Assembly: GCF_000200735.1 (NCBI RefSeq)
Contig: NC_014970.1
Span: 186,001-250,000, forward strand
Direction of reading: 5' to 3'
DNA length: 64,000 nt
Source: Mycoplasma haemofelis str. Langford 1
GTDB taxonomy: Bacteria; Bacillota_I; Bacilli_A; Mycoplasmatales; Mycoplasmoidaceae
Numbering within the stretch: position 1 is the stretch's first letter; every line of letters begins with the position of its first letter. Position numbers and translations under genes: made by a program. The notes under the pieces were generated by a model, which had not been told where the DNA came from, made no database searches, and saw nothing but the letters and a program-made list of their open reading frames with translations. This document shows positions 50,592 to 61,422 of the stretch, in pieces.

Positions 50592-51260
50592 GTGTTTTCT
50601 TCATTTTTAGCAAAAGGAGCTCTAGGTATTCTTGGCATTGGGACTGCTGCAGCGGGAGCAGTTTATTTTGGAAAGGATTTAATCGCTGATAGTAAAGACA
50701 AGATTTCTGTTCGAGAATTAATCAAAACAACCCACCCACATAAGAGGTTAATTACTGGTAAGGTCGTTTCTGATCAATATTGAAAGGATTCTTGAAGAGA
50801 TTATCGTAATGCCCACTTAAATAAAGACTTGGATTCATGAAAGCTTAGGGAGTGATTTAAACCAACTGCTACTGTTGATAATTCATCGGATGCTTCTGCA
50901 CACTTTATAGATGCTTGTTTTTTGAAAGCTGAGGAGGAAGTAGAAGGTACATCAGATTTACTCTATTCCCAAGTGCTTTCTTATTGCACTAGGGATGCTT
51001 TAATTAGTGACCTTATTAGGGAGAAAAATCCAAGTAAGACTTTATTATCCGACTCCGACGGCGATAAGTGAAAAGCCCCTTGGGAAGCATATAAGAATGC
51101 CAATAAAGATAAGTGGAAGCTAAGTGATTGAGATCAGAGAAAGAATGAAGTTAATGTACCTGAGACTTTCAAGAATGAATGCAAGCAGAAGTTGGGGACT
51201 AAGACATCTGTAGCTGAAAATGGAGATTATGAAGATGTACTAAATTGGTGTACTAACTAA
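50592..51260 (+). CDS. Right-array paralog, head B, tail WCT (222 aa, GTG start)
   Basis: GTG at 50592 gives V-F-S-S-F-L-A-K-G-A-L-G-I-L-G, then V-Y-F-G-K-D-L-I-A. It is the only non-ATG start in the right array and follows the disrupted junction, so its original start may have been lost. Middle motif S-D-L-I-R-E-K-N-P-S-K. Cys pairs are D-A-C-F-L-K...S-Y-C-T and E-C-K-Q-K...N-W-C-T-N. The next gene is head A. Confidence 0.88.
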
Positions 51261-51262
51261 AG

Positions 51263-51949
51263 ATGTCCCTTTCTTTACCCACAAAAATAGCTTCGGGAGT
51301 TGTAGTGGGAGGAACTGCCGCCACCGCTGGAGGCCTTTATCTTCATACGGGTACTGTCAAACCCCAAACCCATTTAATTAAGGATTTACTTGCTGTTAAG
51401 AATCCCGAAAAGCGATTGATAGATAAATCTGATGATGGATCTACAGCAGAGTGGAAGGGGTCTTGAAAGTCTTATAGGGAGTTTTATAAGGATAAGAAGA
51501 GCAACCCTTTTTCATTAACTTCAGATCAACTTAAAGAATCTGGAAACTCAGTGAATGCTCCTTCTGAATTTAGAGATGGTTGTAAATCGGTATCGCTTGA
51601 GAAGGCGGTTGATGAAACAGATGAACGGTATAGAGCCATCTTAAGTTACTGCACTAGAGATACTTTATTCAAGGATCTGATTTTAGAATCAGGAAGAGAG
51701 ATAATTAGTTCCTCCAATGGGGATTGGAAGGAGAGTTGAAAGGACTATAGACAGGTTAATAACGGAAAACAAGCTCAAAAAGACACTTGACAGTTGTCTG
51801 ATTGAAGTTCCAAAAAGGATAATGATAATACCATATCCGATGATCTTAAAACGAAGTGTGAGTCTAAGTTATCTGGCAAGACGGGAGGTAAGGTAAGTGA
51901 TGATTATTCCAATATTGTGAAGTGGTGTTCCAAGTCTAAGAAGTCATAG
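51263..51949 (+). CDS. Right-array paralog, head A, tail WCS (228 aa)
   Basis: It begins M-S-L-S-L-P-T-K-I-A-S-G-V-V-V-G-G, then L-Y-L-H-T-G-T. P-Q-T-H-L-I-K-D-L-L-A follows. The middle motif is K-D-L-I-L-E-S-G-R-E-I, and the tail is K-W-C-S-K-S-K-K-S with three extra residues. Cys pairs are G-C-K-S-V...S-Y-C-T-R and K-C-E-S-K...K-W-C-S. The next gene begins without a gap and is head B. Confidence 0.9.
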
Positions 51950-52636
51950 ATGTCTTCTTTAACTAAAGGAGCTTTAGGTGTAGCTGGATTAGGGACTGCT
52001 ACAACAGGAGCCATTTATTTCGGTAAGGATCTAATTTCTGGAGATAATAGGGCTAAGACTTCTATTAGGGAGCTAATAAAAAACGTTAATCCTGATAAGA
52101 GACTAATCTCCGGTAATGCCGTTACAGATCCCTATTGACAAGAAGCTTGAAAGGCATATAGAGAAGGCAATAAGTCCAATGCCAAGGATATATGGAATGT
52201 GACTGGATGAACTCAAACTACAGGGAATGTAGACATTGTAAATGCTCCAGAGGCTTTTATTAATACATGCAATAGTAAATTATCCGAAGAAGTATTAGAC
52301 AGTAACGATCCCCTTTATTCTCAAGTAGTTAAGTATTGCGTTAGGGATACTTTAGTTAGTGATTTAATAGGTGAAACTAAGGGTAAGTCTTTATTAGTAA
52401 AAGGAGAAGGATTTGGAAAGGATGAGCATTGAAAGGCTGTGTGAAAGCTTTATAAGCAGGATAATTCTTCAGGCACTGATAAGTGGAATTTAAATAATTG
52501 AACTTCCATCAAAGATCAAGAGGATGCTCAGGAAGCATTCGCTAGCATGTGTATGGAGAAGTCTAAAGTTAAAGAGTATAAGTTAACTCAACCAACTTAC
52601 CTAGACGCCCTTAAATACTGTACTAAAGCAGAATAA
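51950..52636 (+). CDS. Right-array paralog, head B, tail KYCT (228 aa)
   Basis: The head is M-S-S-L-T-K-G-A-L-G-V-A-G-L-G, then I-Y-F-G-K-D-L-I-S. The conserved Y-C-T-R box reads K-Y-C-V-R-D-T-L here, one of the few substitutions. The middle motif is S-D-L-I-G-E-T-K-G-K-S-L-L-V-K. The tail ends K-Y-C-T-K-A-E. The TAA overlaps the next ATG, which opens a head C gene. Confidence 0.9.
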
Positions 52637-53295
52637 TGTGGAAGGCGGCTGCGGGGGTATTGGGGGCAGGTACTGCAGTCGCCGGTGGAGCTTTAGCTTA
52701 TAAGGGGCTGACTAAACCCACAACCCACTCGATCAGAGATCTATTAGCTACTAAGAATCCCGAAAAGAGATTAATTTCTAAATCTGCAGACGGTTCTTCT
52801 ACTGAGTGGAAATCAGCATGAAAGTTATACCTAACCTCTTACAAGAAGGATGGAAAGAATCCCTTCTCATTAAATAGAGATAAACCTAATACAGAACCCG
52901 ATGGGAATGAAAATGCTCCCTCCGAGTTCATGAGTAAATGCGAGTCTCTTTCTAAGGAGATGGTTGTGGATAAAGAGGATAGTCGATATCAGAATGTTCT
53001 CATCTATTGCACGAGGAATACTTTAGTTAAGGATTTAATTATTGAGTCAGGTAGAACTTTACTCCAAGAATCTGGAGATGATTGGGGTGCAAGTTGGAAG
53101 TCTTATAGAGAGGCAAATACAGGGAAGGGAGAGAAGCAGGATGTCTGACAATTATCTGATTGAAAAGATAAGCAGAATGCCGATTCCCCAGTTTCTGACG
53201 ATCTTAAAAATAAGTGTAAAGAGAAATTAGAGTCGAATGCAGGAGTTCAAGTGAACGATGATTATCCGAATGTCGTTAAATGATGTTCTAAGTAA
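52636..53295 (+). CDS. Right-array paralog, head C, tail WCS (219 aa)
   Basis: The short head M-W-K-A-A-A-G-V-L-G-A-G-T-A is shared at DNA level with the gene at 54668: the first 40 nt are nearly identical, including GTATTGGGGGCAGGTACTGC. Cys pairs are K-C-E-S-L...I-Y-C-T-R-N-T-L and K-C-K-E-K...K-W-C-S-K. The middle motif is K-D-L-I-I-E-S-G-R-T. It is coupled at both ends by TAATG overlaps. The next gene is head B. Confidence 0.9.
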
Positions 53296-53978
53296 TGCCT
53301 ATACCTTCTCTTTTAATGAAAGGGATTGCAGGATTGGCTGCAGCTAGTGTAGTTTCTGTAAGCTCTATTTATTTTGGTACAGATTTACTAAAGAGCAAGA
53401 GATCTGTTTCTGAGCTTATTAAGGCTCTCAGAAAGGATAAGAGGTTAATTACTGGTTCTTCTGTTGAAGACCCTTATTGAAAGGCTGCTTGAAAGAAATA
53501 TAGAGCAGATAATAATTCCAAAGCTTCAGATGCGTGGGGAATTAAGGGGTGAGTTAAAGTAGTTGGAGAGATTCCTGATGATAATGCTCCACAAGACTTT
53601 ATTAATAGCTGTAAGGATAAGCGAGAGAGAAAAATAGTTAATGAGAATAATCCCCTGTTCTTTCAGGTGGTTTCTTACTGCTCTAGAGATACTTTAGTTA
53701 GCGATTTAATAAAGGAGAATTACCCTTCTAAGAAAATACTTGAGAAGGTAGATCAAGGGAATTCAGATGGTTGAAAGGCGGCGTGAGCGTCTTACAAGAA
53801 CGTCAACACAGTTAAAACCAAGGATCATGACATATGAAAGTTGACAGATTGACCTTCCCAGAGTGCAGAGAATGCTCCTGATACTTTCATGAATAAGTGT
53901 GCTGAGAAAGTTAAAGTGACGGCTTTTGACCTAAATAACGAAGACTATTTGAATGCCGTTAGGTGATGCACTCAATAG
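53295..53978 (+). CDS. Right-array paralog, head B variant, tail WCT (227 aa)
   Basis: The head M-P-I-P-S-L-L-M-K-G-I-A-G-L-A-A deviates from other B heads but leads to I-Y-F-G-T-D-L-L-K-S-K, with the S-V-S-E-L-I-K patch after it. Cys pairs are S-C-K-D-K...S-Y-C-S-R and K-C-A-E-K...R-W-C-T-Q. The middle motif is S-D-L-I-K-E-N-Y-P-S-K-K. It is nearly the same tail block as the gene at 55998 (A-F-D/E-L-N/S-N-E-D-Y-L-N-A-V). Confidence 0.9.
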
Positions 53979-53981
53979 GCG

Positions 53982-54668
53982 ATGTCTCTTTCTTTTCCAG
54001 CCAAGGTTGCAACAGGAACTTTAGTAGGTGGTACTGCTGCCGCTGGAGGACTTTATTTTCATAAGGGAACTTCCAAACCTCAAACCCATTTAATCAAGGA
54101 TTTATTAGCCACTAAGCATCCACAGAAGAGACTGATATCTAAGTCTACAGACGGATCTGAAGCCGCCTGAAGAGCCGTGTGAAAGTCTTATAGAGAGGCA
54201 TATAAGGATAAGAAGAGCAACCCATTCTCATTAACTTCAAGTCAGCTTAAAGTAGAGGGTGCCGAAGTTAATGCTCCATCTGAATTCAGAGATGGCTGTA
54301 AATCAATATCTCTTGAGAGGGTAGTGGATGAATCGGATGAACGTTATCAAGCTATCCTAAGCTATTGTACAAGAGCTACTCTGGTGAGTGATTTGATAAG
54401 CGAAACTGCAGGTAAGACTCTATTACAAAAAGGCAATGATTTCGCAAATAATCAAGATTGGAAAGCAGTTTGGAGTCCATATAAAGAAGCTAATAAGGGT
54501 TTAGATCAGGATGCATGAAATATAGGGAATTGGAGTTCTAATAAGGATTCCATAAATGTCCCTGAGGCATTTGTAACTAAGTGTGAGGAGAAATCTAAGG
54601 TTGAGGAATATAAGTTGGATCAACCTAATTATCTAGAAGTACTTAAATACTGTACTAAATCGGAATAA
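53982..54668 (+). CDS. Right-array paralog, head A, tail KYCT (228 aa)
   Basis: It starts M-S-L-S-F-P-A-K-V-A-T-G-T-L-V-G-G, then L-Y-F-H-K-G-T-S-K-P-Q-T. The region S-N-P-F-S-L-T-S and G-C-K-S-I-S-L-E closely follows the gene at 51263. Its tail block resembles instead the genes at 51950 and 56682 (S-K-V-E-E-Y-K-L-D...K-Y-C-T-K-S-E). The switch of similarity inside one gene is direct evidence for mosaicism. The next gene is head C via TAATG. Confidence 0.9.
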
Positions 54669-55315
54669 TGTGGAAGGCGGCTGCGGGGGTATTGGGGGCA
54701 GGTACTGCAGCCGCAGGTGGAGCTTTAGCTTACAAGGAGCTTTCTAAACCTAAGACTTACTCAATCAAGTCCTTATTAATTTCAAAGAACCAAGATAAGA
54801 GACTCCTAGTTAAGGACAAAGACGGCTCCAGTACCGAATGAAAGGCAGCTTGGAAAGCATATTTAAATTCCGGAAATAATATTTGGAAACTACCGGAGTG
54901 AAAGACTCCTCCAGTAGCAGAGGAAAAGGCTCCCAATTCATTCATGGATGCCTGCTCTTCCAACAGTGGAGTTATGGTTGAAAGCGTCTCCTCTCAGGAG
55001 TATAAGAATGTTTTATCTTTCTGTACTAGAGATACCGTAGTTAAGGATCTTATTGAGGAGTCTGGGAGAGTTTTAAATAGCGATACTAATGGTGGTTGAA
55101 GTAAGAGTTGGAAGAGTTATAGAGATTTAAATAAGGATAAAGAGAAAACCAAGGATTCTTGACAGTTAACTGACTGGGAAAGTAGTAAAGCTTCAGATGA
55201 TGCCATTTCCGCAGATTTTAAAAAGAAGTGTAATGATAAGTTGGCTTTGAAGACTAACGGAAGGGAAGTAGATGATTATCAAAACATCATTGATTGATGT
55301 TCTATGCCTAAGTAG
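54668..55315 (+). CDS. Right-array paralog, head C, tail WCS (215 aa)
   Basis: M-W-K-A-A-A-G-V-L-G-A-G-T-A-A opens the gene. The central part has a shortened segment N-N-I-W-K-L-P-E-W-K, also found at 57368 and 63496, instead of the N-P-F-S-L-T segment. Cys pairs are A-C-S-S-N...S-F-C-T-R and K-C-N-D-K...D-W-C-S-M-P-K. The middle motif is K-D-L-I-E-E-S-G-R-V. The following head is B. Confidence 0.9.
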
Positions 55316-55996
55316 ATGTCTTCCCCGCTATTAACTAAAAGCGCTTTAGGTACATTAGGATTAGGGACTGCTACTGCGGGTACAGTTTACTTTGGTAGGG
55401 ATTTAATAAGTAATCGTGAAGACCAGAAGACAAAGTCTTCCATTAGGGAATTAATCAAGAAGTCTAAACCACATAAAAGACTGATTTCTGGAAATACTGT
55501 TTCTGATCCTCTTTGGAAGGAGGCTTGAAAGAGATATAGAGAGGAGAATTCAAATAGGGATTCTGATTCTTGAGCTTTAAAGGATTGAACGAAGCCTTCT
55601 GGAAGCGTTGATGGCAACGATAATGCCTCATCCCACTTGATAACAGCTTGTTCTTCAAAAGCTGATTCAGAAGTGGAGAGTGAGAAGGATCCCCTTTTTG
55701 TTCAAGTGCTTTCTTATTGCACTAGAGATGCTTTAATTAGTGATCTTCTTAAAGAACGAGCACCTAATAGAACTGTATTGACTGAGAACTCTAATGATAA
55801 CCAGAAATGGAATACTCCTTGGGGTGCTTATAAGAGTAGCAACAATAAATGGAGTTTAACTGATTGAAGCACTCAAAGCAATAGTGCTACCGTCCCAGCA
55901 TCCCTTAAGACCACTTGTAAAAGTAAATTAGCAGTTAAAACAGAGTCGGCTCAAGATGGGGATTATGAAGATGTATTAAATTGGTGTACCGCCTAA
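55316..55996 (+). CDS. Right-array paralog, head B, tail WCT (226 aa)
   Basis: The head is M-S-S-P-L-L-T-K-S-A-L-G-T-L-G, then V-Y-F-G-R-D-L-I-S. P-H-K-R-L-I-S-G-N follows, as in the gene at 60038, to which the first 100 residues are closest. Cys pairs are A-C-S-S-K...S-Y-C-T-R-D-A-L-I and T-C-K-S-K...N-W-C-T-A. The middle motif S-D-L-L-K-E-R-A-P-N-R is WCT-like. The next gene is head C, one of the two exceptions to the junction rule. Confidence 0.9.
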
Positions 55997-55997
55997 T

Positions 55998-56678
55998 ATG
56001 TCTACCTCTCTTAAAGCAGCGACAGGAGTATTGGGAGTAGGCACTGCAGCCGCTGGAGGGACTTTAGCTTATAAGGAACTGACTAAACCCGCTACTCACT
56101 TAATTAAGGATTTATTAGTAACTAAGAATCCAAGAAAGAGACTAATTGCTAAGTCAGAAGATGGATCTTCTGCTGAATGGAAAGCGGCTTGGAAGCTTTA
56201 TGCAACCTCTTACAAAGAGCACAATAAGAACCCTTTCTCTCTAACCTTAGCAAAACCGACAGAGACTTTGGATGGAAGTCAAAATGCTCCTGTTGAGTTT
56301 ATGGATAAATGTGAATCCTTAGTTAAGGAGAGAGTTCTTAATGAGGGAGATGATAAGTATCAAGGAGTTCTTCAGTACTGTACACGAGCCACATTAGTAA
56401 GTGATTTAATCTCAGAGAATCATCCTTCTAAGAAAGTTCTATCTAAGACTGAAGCAGGAAGTTCGGCAGGATGAAAGAGGGCTTGGTCTTCTTACAAGAT
56501 CTACAACACAGATAAGACCAAAGATAAGGATACTTGAAAGTTAAGTGATTGGGAATCCCAATCTGGAGATGATGCTCCCGAGAGCTTTAAGACTAAATGT
56601 GAGGAGAAGGTTAAGGTGGAGGCTTTTGAATTAAGCAATGAGGATTATTTGAATGCCGTTAAGTGATGCACCCAATAG
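55998..56678 (+). CDS. Right-array paralog, head C, tail WCT (226 aa)
   Basis: The head M-S-T-S-L-K-A-A-T-G-V-L-G-V-G-T is a C head (K-A-A-x-G-V-L-G) with three extra N-terminal residues. It may be a hybrid, and its start is 1 nt after the previous stop rather than overlapping. Cys pairs are K-C-E-S-L...Q-Y-C-T-R and K-C-E-E-K...K-W-C-T-Q. The middle motif is S-D-L-I-S-E-N-H-P-S-K-K. The next gene is head A. Confidence 0.9.
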
Positions 56679-56681
56679 ACA

Positions 56682-57368
56682 ATGTCTCTTTCTGTTCCTG
56701 CCAAGGCAGCCACTGGAGCTTTAGTTGGTGGCACTGTTGCTACAGGGGGCTCCCTACTTTACAAGGAGCTTTCCAAACCACAAACCCATTTAATTAAAGA
56801 TTTACTAGCTTTAAATAATCCCGAAAAGCGATTGATATCTACTTCCGATGCGGGATCAACTACCGAATGAAGGGCATCTTGGAAAGAGTATAGATCTGCA
56901 TACAAAGGAAAGGCGAATAATCCCTTTTCTATGACTTCAGGACAACTGAATGTTACTGGGGATAATGTGGATGCACCAACTGAGTTTATAAATGGATGTA
57001 GGTCTTTATCAACCGAGTCTGTTATCGATAATAAGGACGATAGATACAAGACTATTCTCAGTTATTGCACTCGGGACACCTTAGTCAGTGACTTGATCAA
57101 AGAAACATCAGGCAGATCTTTATTAGTAAAGAGCAGCGACTTTACTAATAATGCTGAGTGGAAAAGGGTGTGAGGCTCCTATAAGGAAGCCAATAAGACT
57201 CTTAATCAAGATGAGTGGAATTTAGGAACTTGAAGCACTCTTAAGAATCAGGATAATGTTCCCGATGCGTTAGCAACTCATTGTGATTCTAAATCCAAGG
57301 TTAAGGAACATAAGTTAAATAGCAAGGCATATACAGATGTTCTTAAGTACTGCACTAAAGCGGAGTAA
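56682..57368 (+). CDS. Right-array paralog, head A, tail KYCT (228 aa)
   Basis: It begins M-S-L-S-V-P-A-K-A-A-T-G-A-L-V-G-G, then L-L-Y-K-E-L-S-K-P-Q-T. It carries the N-P-F-S-M-T-S segment. Cys pairs are G-C-R-S-L...S-Y-C-T-R and H-C-D-S-K...K-Y-C-T-K-A-E. The middle motif is S-D-L-I-K-E-T-S-G-R, a slight blend of the KYCT and WCS middle motifs. TAATG leads to a head C gene. Confidence 0.9.
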
Positions 57369-58009
57369 TGTTAAAGGGGGCGGCTGGAGTGCTTGGATTA
57401 GGAGCTACTGCTACCGGTGGCGCTCTTCTTTATAAAGGTCTTTCCAAACCTCAGACCTATTCAATAAAGTTTCTATTAGCTTCAAAGAATACAAACAAGA
57501 GACTTCTAGTTAAGAGCAATGATGGGTCTGAGGCTCACTGGAAGGCTGCTTGAAAAGCCTATTTAACCTCTAAGAATAATATTTGGAATTTAAAGGAATG
57601 GAAAGACTCTCCAGTTCAGGATGAGAATGCTCCTTCCTCATTTATGGATGCTTGTACTTCCAACAGTAATGGAGAAGTAGAAGATACTGCTTCTAAAGAG
57701 TACATAAACGTTCTATCTTTTTGCACTAGAAATACCTTAGTAAAGGATCTAGTATTGGAGTCTAATAGGGTTTTAAATGATGATAGTAACGGTGGTTGAA
57801 GTGAGAGTTGAAAGAGTTATAGAAGTTCTAATCAGAGTAAAGAGAAGGATGATTGGCAATTAACTGACTGGAATGACAAGAAGTCTTCCGATGATACCAT
57901 TTCTGAAAATCTTAAAACTCAATGTAAGGATAAATTGGAAGTTGAATCTGGATTCAAGGCCGTTAAGGATTATCAGGATGTTGTGAATTGATGTTCAAAG
58001 GCTAAGTAG
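57368..58009 (+). CDS. Right-array paralog, head C, tail WCS (213 aa)
   Basis: The head is M-L-K-G-A-A-G-V-L-G-L-G-A-T-A-T-G-G. It has the short N-N-I-W-N-L-K-E-W-K segment in place of N-P-F-S. Cys pairs are A-C-T-S-N...S-F-C-T-R-N-T-L and Q-C-K-D-K...N-W-C-S-K-A-K. The middle motif is K-D-L-V-L-E-S-N-R-V. Close kin of the gene at 54668 over the first Cys pair (T-S/S-N-S-N-G...). The next gene is head B. Confidence 0.9.
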
Positions 58010-58011
58010 AG

Positions 58012-58698
58012 ATGACTTCTTCTTTATTAACTAAGAGTGCCTTGGGTGTGGCTGGTTTAGGAACAGCCACCACAGGAGCTATTTATTTTGGCACCGACCT
58101 ATTAAAGAGCAAGAAGACTGTTTCTGAGCTTATTAAGGATTTCAAGAAAGATAAGAGATTAATCTCAGCCAAAGAAGGATCTGATCTTAAGTGGAAAGCA
58201 GCTTGGAAGCATTATCGGGAATCTAATAAGACTAGAAATAAGGATGAATGAATCGTTCAGGGTTGGTCTAAGGTTGATGGAGCTATAGAGGATGCTGATG
58301 CTCCTAAGGACTTTATTGATAAGTGTAAAAGCAAGAGTTCTCAGAAGATAGTTGATGAGAAGGATCCTTTATTCTCTCAAGTAGTTTCCTATTGCACCAG
58401 AGATACTCTAGTTAGTGATTTAATTGAGGAGTATGGAAATGGTAAGAAGTTACTAGTTAAAGGTAGTGATTTTGCCAATGATAAGGATTGGAAGGCAGTA
58501 TGGGATCTATATAGGAAAGATAATGATAGTGCTTCTAAGGACAGATGGGAAGTTGGAAAGAGTAATTGATCTTCTAAGAAATCAGAAACCACCGTCCCGG
58601 CTGAGTTCGCAGATGAGTGTTTAAAGAAAGCCCAAGTTCCAGAATACAGAACAGAGAACCTTTCCTATACAGATGTCCTTAAATACTGTACTAAGTAA
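58012..58698 (+). CDS. Right-array paralog, head B, tail KYCT (228 aa)
   Basis: It starts M-T-S-S-L-L-T-K-S-A-L-G-V-A-G-L-G, then I-Y-F-G-T-D-L-L-K-S-K-K-T-V-S-E-L-I-K. Cys pairs are K-C-K-S-K...S-Y-C-T-R and E-C-L-K-K...K-Y-C-T-K. The middle motif is S-D-L-I-E-E-Y-G-N-G-K, followed by L-L-V-K-G-S-D-F. The tail block is shared with the gene at 60739 (E-E/D-E-C-L-K-K). TAATG opens a head C gene. Confidence 0.9.
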
Positions 58699-59360
58699 TG
58701 TTGAAAGAAGGGGTAGCGTTATTGGGGGTTGGGGCTGCAGCAACTGGTGGATTTTTAGCCTACAATGGAGTTTCTAATTCCAAAACTAAAACCTACTCAA
58801 TAAAGGATTTACTTGCCACCAAAAACCCAAAAAAGAGACTGATAGCTAAATCTACAGATGGATCTTCACCAGAATGAAAGGCAGTTTGGAAGTTATATGC
58901 CACCGAATACAAGAATAACAATCACAACCTCTTCTCTTTAGCCTCCATAAATTCTGAAAAAACTATTGATGACAACCAACCAGCTCCATCGGAGTTCATG
59001 AGTAAGTGTGAATCTCTAGTTATGGAGCATGTTGTTAATGAGAAGGATGATAAGTACCAAGGAGTGCTTAAGTATTGCACTAGGGATGCCTTAATTAAGG
59101 ACTTAATTCTTGAGTCCGGAAGAGTCGTTCTTCAAGAGAGTGATGATTGGGGAGATAGTTGAAAGAGCTATAGAGCGGCTAATACCGATAAAGAGGATCA
59201 ACAAGATACTTGAAAATTGAAGGACTGAAACACTAAGAAATCGAATGATTCTACTATTTCTGATGATCTAAAGAAGAAGTGCAAGGAGAAGTTGGAAGCT
59301 AAAGTTGGAGATCAAGTGGATGGTGATTATTCCAATATCGTCAAGTGATGTTCTAAGTAA
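58698..59360 (+). CDS. Right-array paralog, head C, tail WCS (220 aa)
   Basis: The head is M-L-K-E-G-V-A-L-L-G-V-G-A-A-A-T-G-G. A Y-N-G-V-S-N-S-K-T-K stretch after it is longer than in other C genes. Cys pairs are K-C-E-S-L...K-Y-C-T-R-D-A-L-I and K-C-K-E-K...K-W-C-S-K. The middle motif is K-D-L-I-L-E-S-G-R-V. Its stop overlaps the next ATG, which is head A, the second exception to the junction rule. Confidence 0.9.
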
Positions 59361-60037
59361 TGTCCATCCCTCTTCCTGCTAAAGTAGCTACCGGAGTTTT
59401 AGTGGGGGGTACTGCGGCTGCCGGAGGCTCCTTTCTTTATAAGGGAACTTCCAAACCCCAAACCTACTCCATCAAAGACTTATTAGCTTCTAAGAACCCC
59501 GAAAAGCGTTTGATATCCACTTCCGATAGTGGTTCTTCTGCGGAGTGAAAGGCCGCTTGGAAAGCCTATAGAGATACGTACAAGGATAGGGATAGCAATC
59601 CCTTTTCATTAACCGCCACACAACTTAAAGACTCTTCATCAGATCCTAATGCTCCAAATGAGCTTATTAGTGGTTGTAAATCCCTATTTATGGAACAGGT
59701 TGTAGACACCGAGGGTGAGAAATATAAGACTGTTTTAGGCTACTGCACCCGTAATACCCTAGTCAAGGATTTGATTTTGGAATCTAATAGAAATTTAATG
59801 CCTGAGAGTGGTGGAAATTGGGGTGAAATCTGAAAGGATTATCGAAAAGCGAATGAAGGCAAGGGAAAGGATCAAGACACTTGAAAGTTAACGGACTGAG
59901 AAAATAAGAAAGATCAGGATTCTTCCGCTTCAGACGATCTTCCCAAGAAGTGTAAGACTAAGTTGGAAACTTCATCCGGAGTTAAGACCGTTAATGACTA
60001 TCAGGATGTGGTGAATTGATGCTCCACAGCTAAATAG
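59360..60037 (+). CDS. Right-array paralog, head A, tail WCS (225 aa)
   Basis: It opens M-S-I-P-L-P-A-K-V-A-T-G-V-L-V-G-G, then F-L-Y-K-G-T-S-K-P-Q-T. Cys pairs are G-C-K-S-L...G-Y-C-T-R-N-T-L and K-C-K-T-K...N-W-C-S-T-A-K. The middle motif is K-D-L-I-L-E-S-N-R-N. The tail is close to the gene at 57368 (V-K-T/D-V-N/K-D-Y-Q-D-V-V-N). The next gene begins with no gap and is head B. Confidence 0.9.
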
Positions 60038-60736
60038 ATGTCTTCTTCATTATTAGCTAAGAGTGCTTTAGGAGTAGCTGGATTAGGGACTGCTACTGCA
60101 GGTACAGTTTACTTTGGTAGGGATTTAATTGGTGGAGAATCTCGTAAGGAAAAGACCTCGATTAGGAAATTAATACAAAGCTCTAATCCACATAAGAGAT
60201 TGATCTCTGGTAATAATGCTTCTGATCAGAATTGAAAGGATGCTTGAAAGAGATATCGTGAGGGGCATTTAAATAAAGATTCTGATTCTTGAAATTTAGA
60301 GGGGTGAACTAGGCCAACTGGAAGTATAGGTAATTCCGATAATGCCTCTACCCACTTCATAAGTGCTTGTTCCTCTAAAGCAGATATAGAAGTTGAGAAT
60401 GATAAGGATCCTCTTTATGTACAGGTGGTTAGTTACTGCACAAGAGACGCTCTCATTAGTGATTTGATAAAGGAGAGGAATCCAAATAAGTCGTTATTGT
60501 CGTCTGAATCTGGGGACGAGGGTCAATGGAAGACTGTTTGGACAAGCTATAAGGATTCAAATCCCAATAAGGAGCAGAATGGAGATAAGTGGAAGCTAAG
60601 TGACTGGAACGGCAAGCAGGGGGAGGATGGAGCTCCCCAGTCTTTTAAGGATGAATGTAAGAAGAGATCTGGGACTAAGACCGTAGAGGCTCGGAGTGAT
60701 GACTATTCGGATACATTAAAGTGGTGTACTAAGTAA
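60038..60736 (+). CDS. Right-array paralog, head B, tail WCT (232 aa)
   Basis: The head is M-S-S-S-L-L-A-K-S-A-L-G-V-A-G-L-G, then V-Y-F-G-R-D-L-I-G. Both Cys pairs are exactly 23 apart: A-C-S-S-K...S-Y-C-T-R and E-C-K-K-R...K-W-C-T-K. This makes it a good reference copy for the module. The middle motif is S-D-L-I-K-E-R-N-P-N-K. The next gene is head A. Confidence 0.9.
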
Positions 60737-60738
60737 GT

Positions 60739-61422
60739 ATGTCTATTCCTACACCTGCAAAAGCGGCCATGGGAGCTTTGGCTGGTGGATCTACTGTTGC
60801 AGGAGGCTCTCTAGTTTATAAGGAGATGAGTAAACCGAAAGTTACTAAGAAGTCAGTTTCTGAACTGATTAAGAATCTTAAGAAAGATAAGAGACTTATC
60901 TCTGCTTCAGCTCTTTCTGATCCCGCTTGAAAAGCCACTTGGAAGAAATATAGGGAGGACAATAAATCTAGAGATTCTGATGTGTGGGGTGTGACTGGTT
61001 GAACTAAGGAAGGATCAATAGTTGAGAAAGATACTGTCCAAGGATTTATCAATGCTTGCAAAGATAAGATCTCTAGAGAGATAGAGGGCGATAAGGATCC
61101 CCTATTTGATCAAGTAGTTCTCTACTGTACTAGAGATACTTTAGTTAGTGACTTGATTGCAGAAACTAAAGGAAAGACTTTATTAACGAAGGGAGATAAT
61201 TTTCAAAACGATACGCATTGAAAGGCCGTTTGGGATCTTTATAAGAAGGACAATACTTCTTCTAATAAATGGAATTTAAGCGATTGATCTTCTTCCAATA
61301 GTCAAGCTAATGTTCCTGCCTCATTTGCAGAGGAGTGTTTAAAGAAATCTCAGGTTAAAGAGCATAGATTGGATCAACCAGCTTATACAGAGGTTCTTAA
61401 GTATTGCACTAAGGACGCATAA
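60739..61422 (+). CDS. Right-array paralog, head A, tail KYCT (227 aa)
   Basis: The head is M-S-I-P-T-P-A-K-A-A-M-G-A-L-A-G-G, with the S-V-S-E-L-I-K patch after it. Between head and first Cys it resembles the B genes at 53295 and 58012 (D-P-A-W-K, V-W-G-V-T-G-W), so a B-type segment has replaced the usual A segment. Cys pairs are A-C-K-D-K...L-Y-C-T-R and E-C-L-K-K...K-Y-C-T-K-D-A. TAATG leads to a head C gene. Confidence 0.9.
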
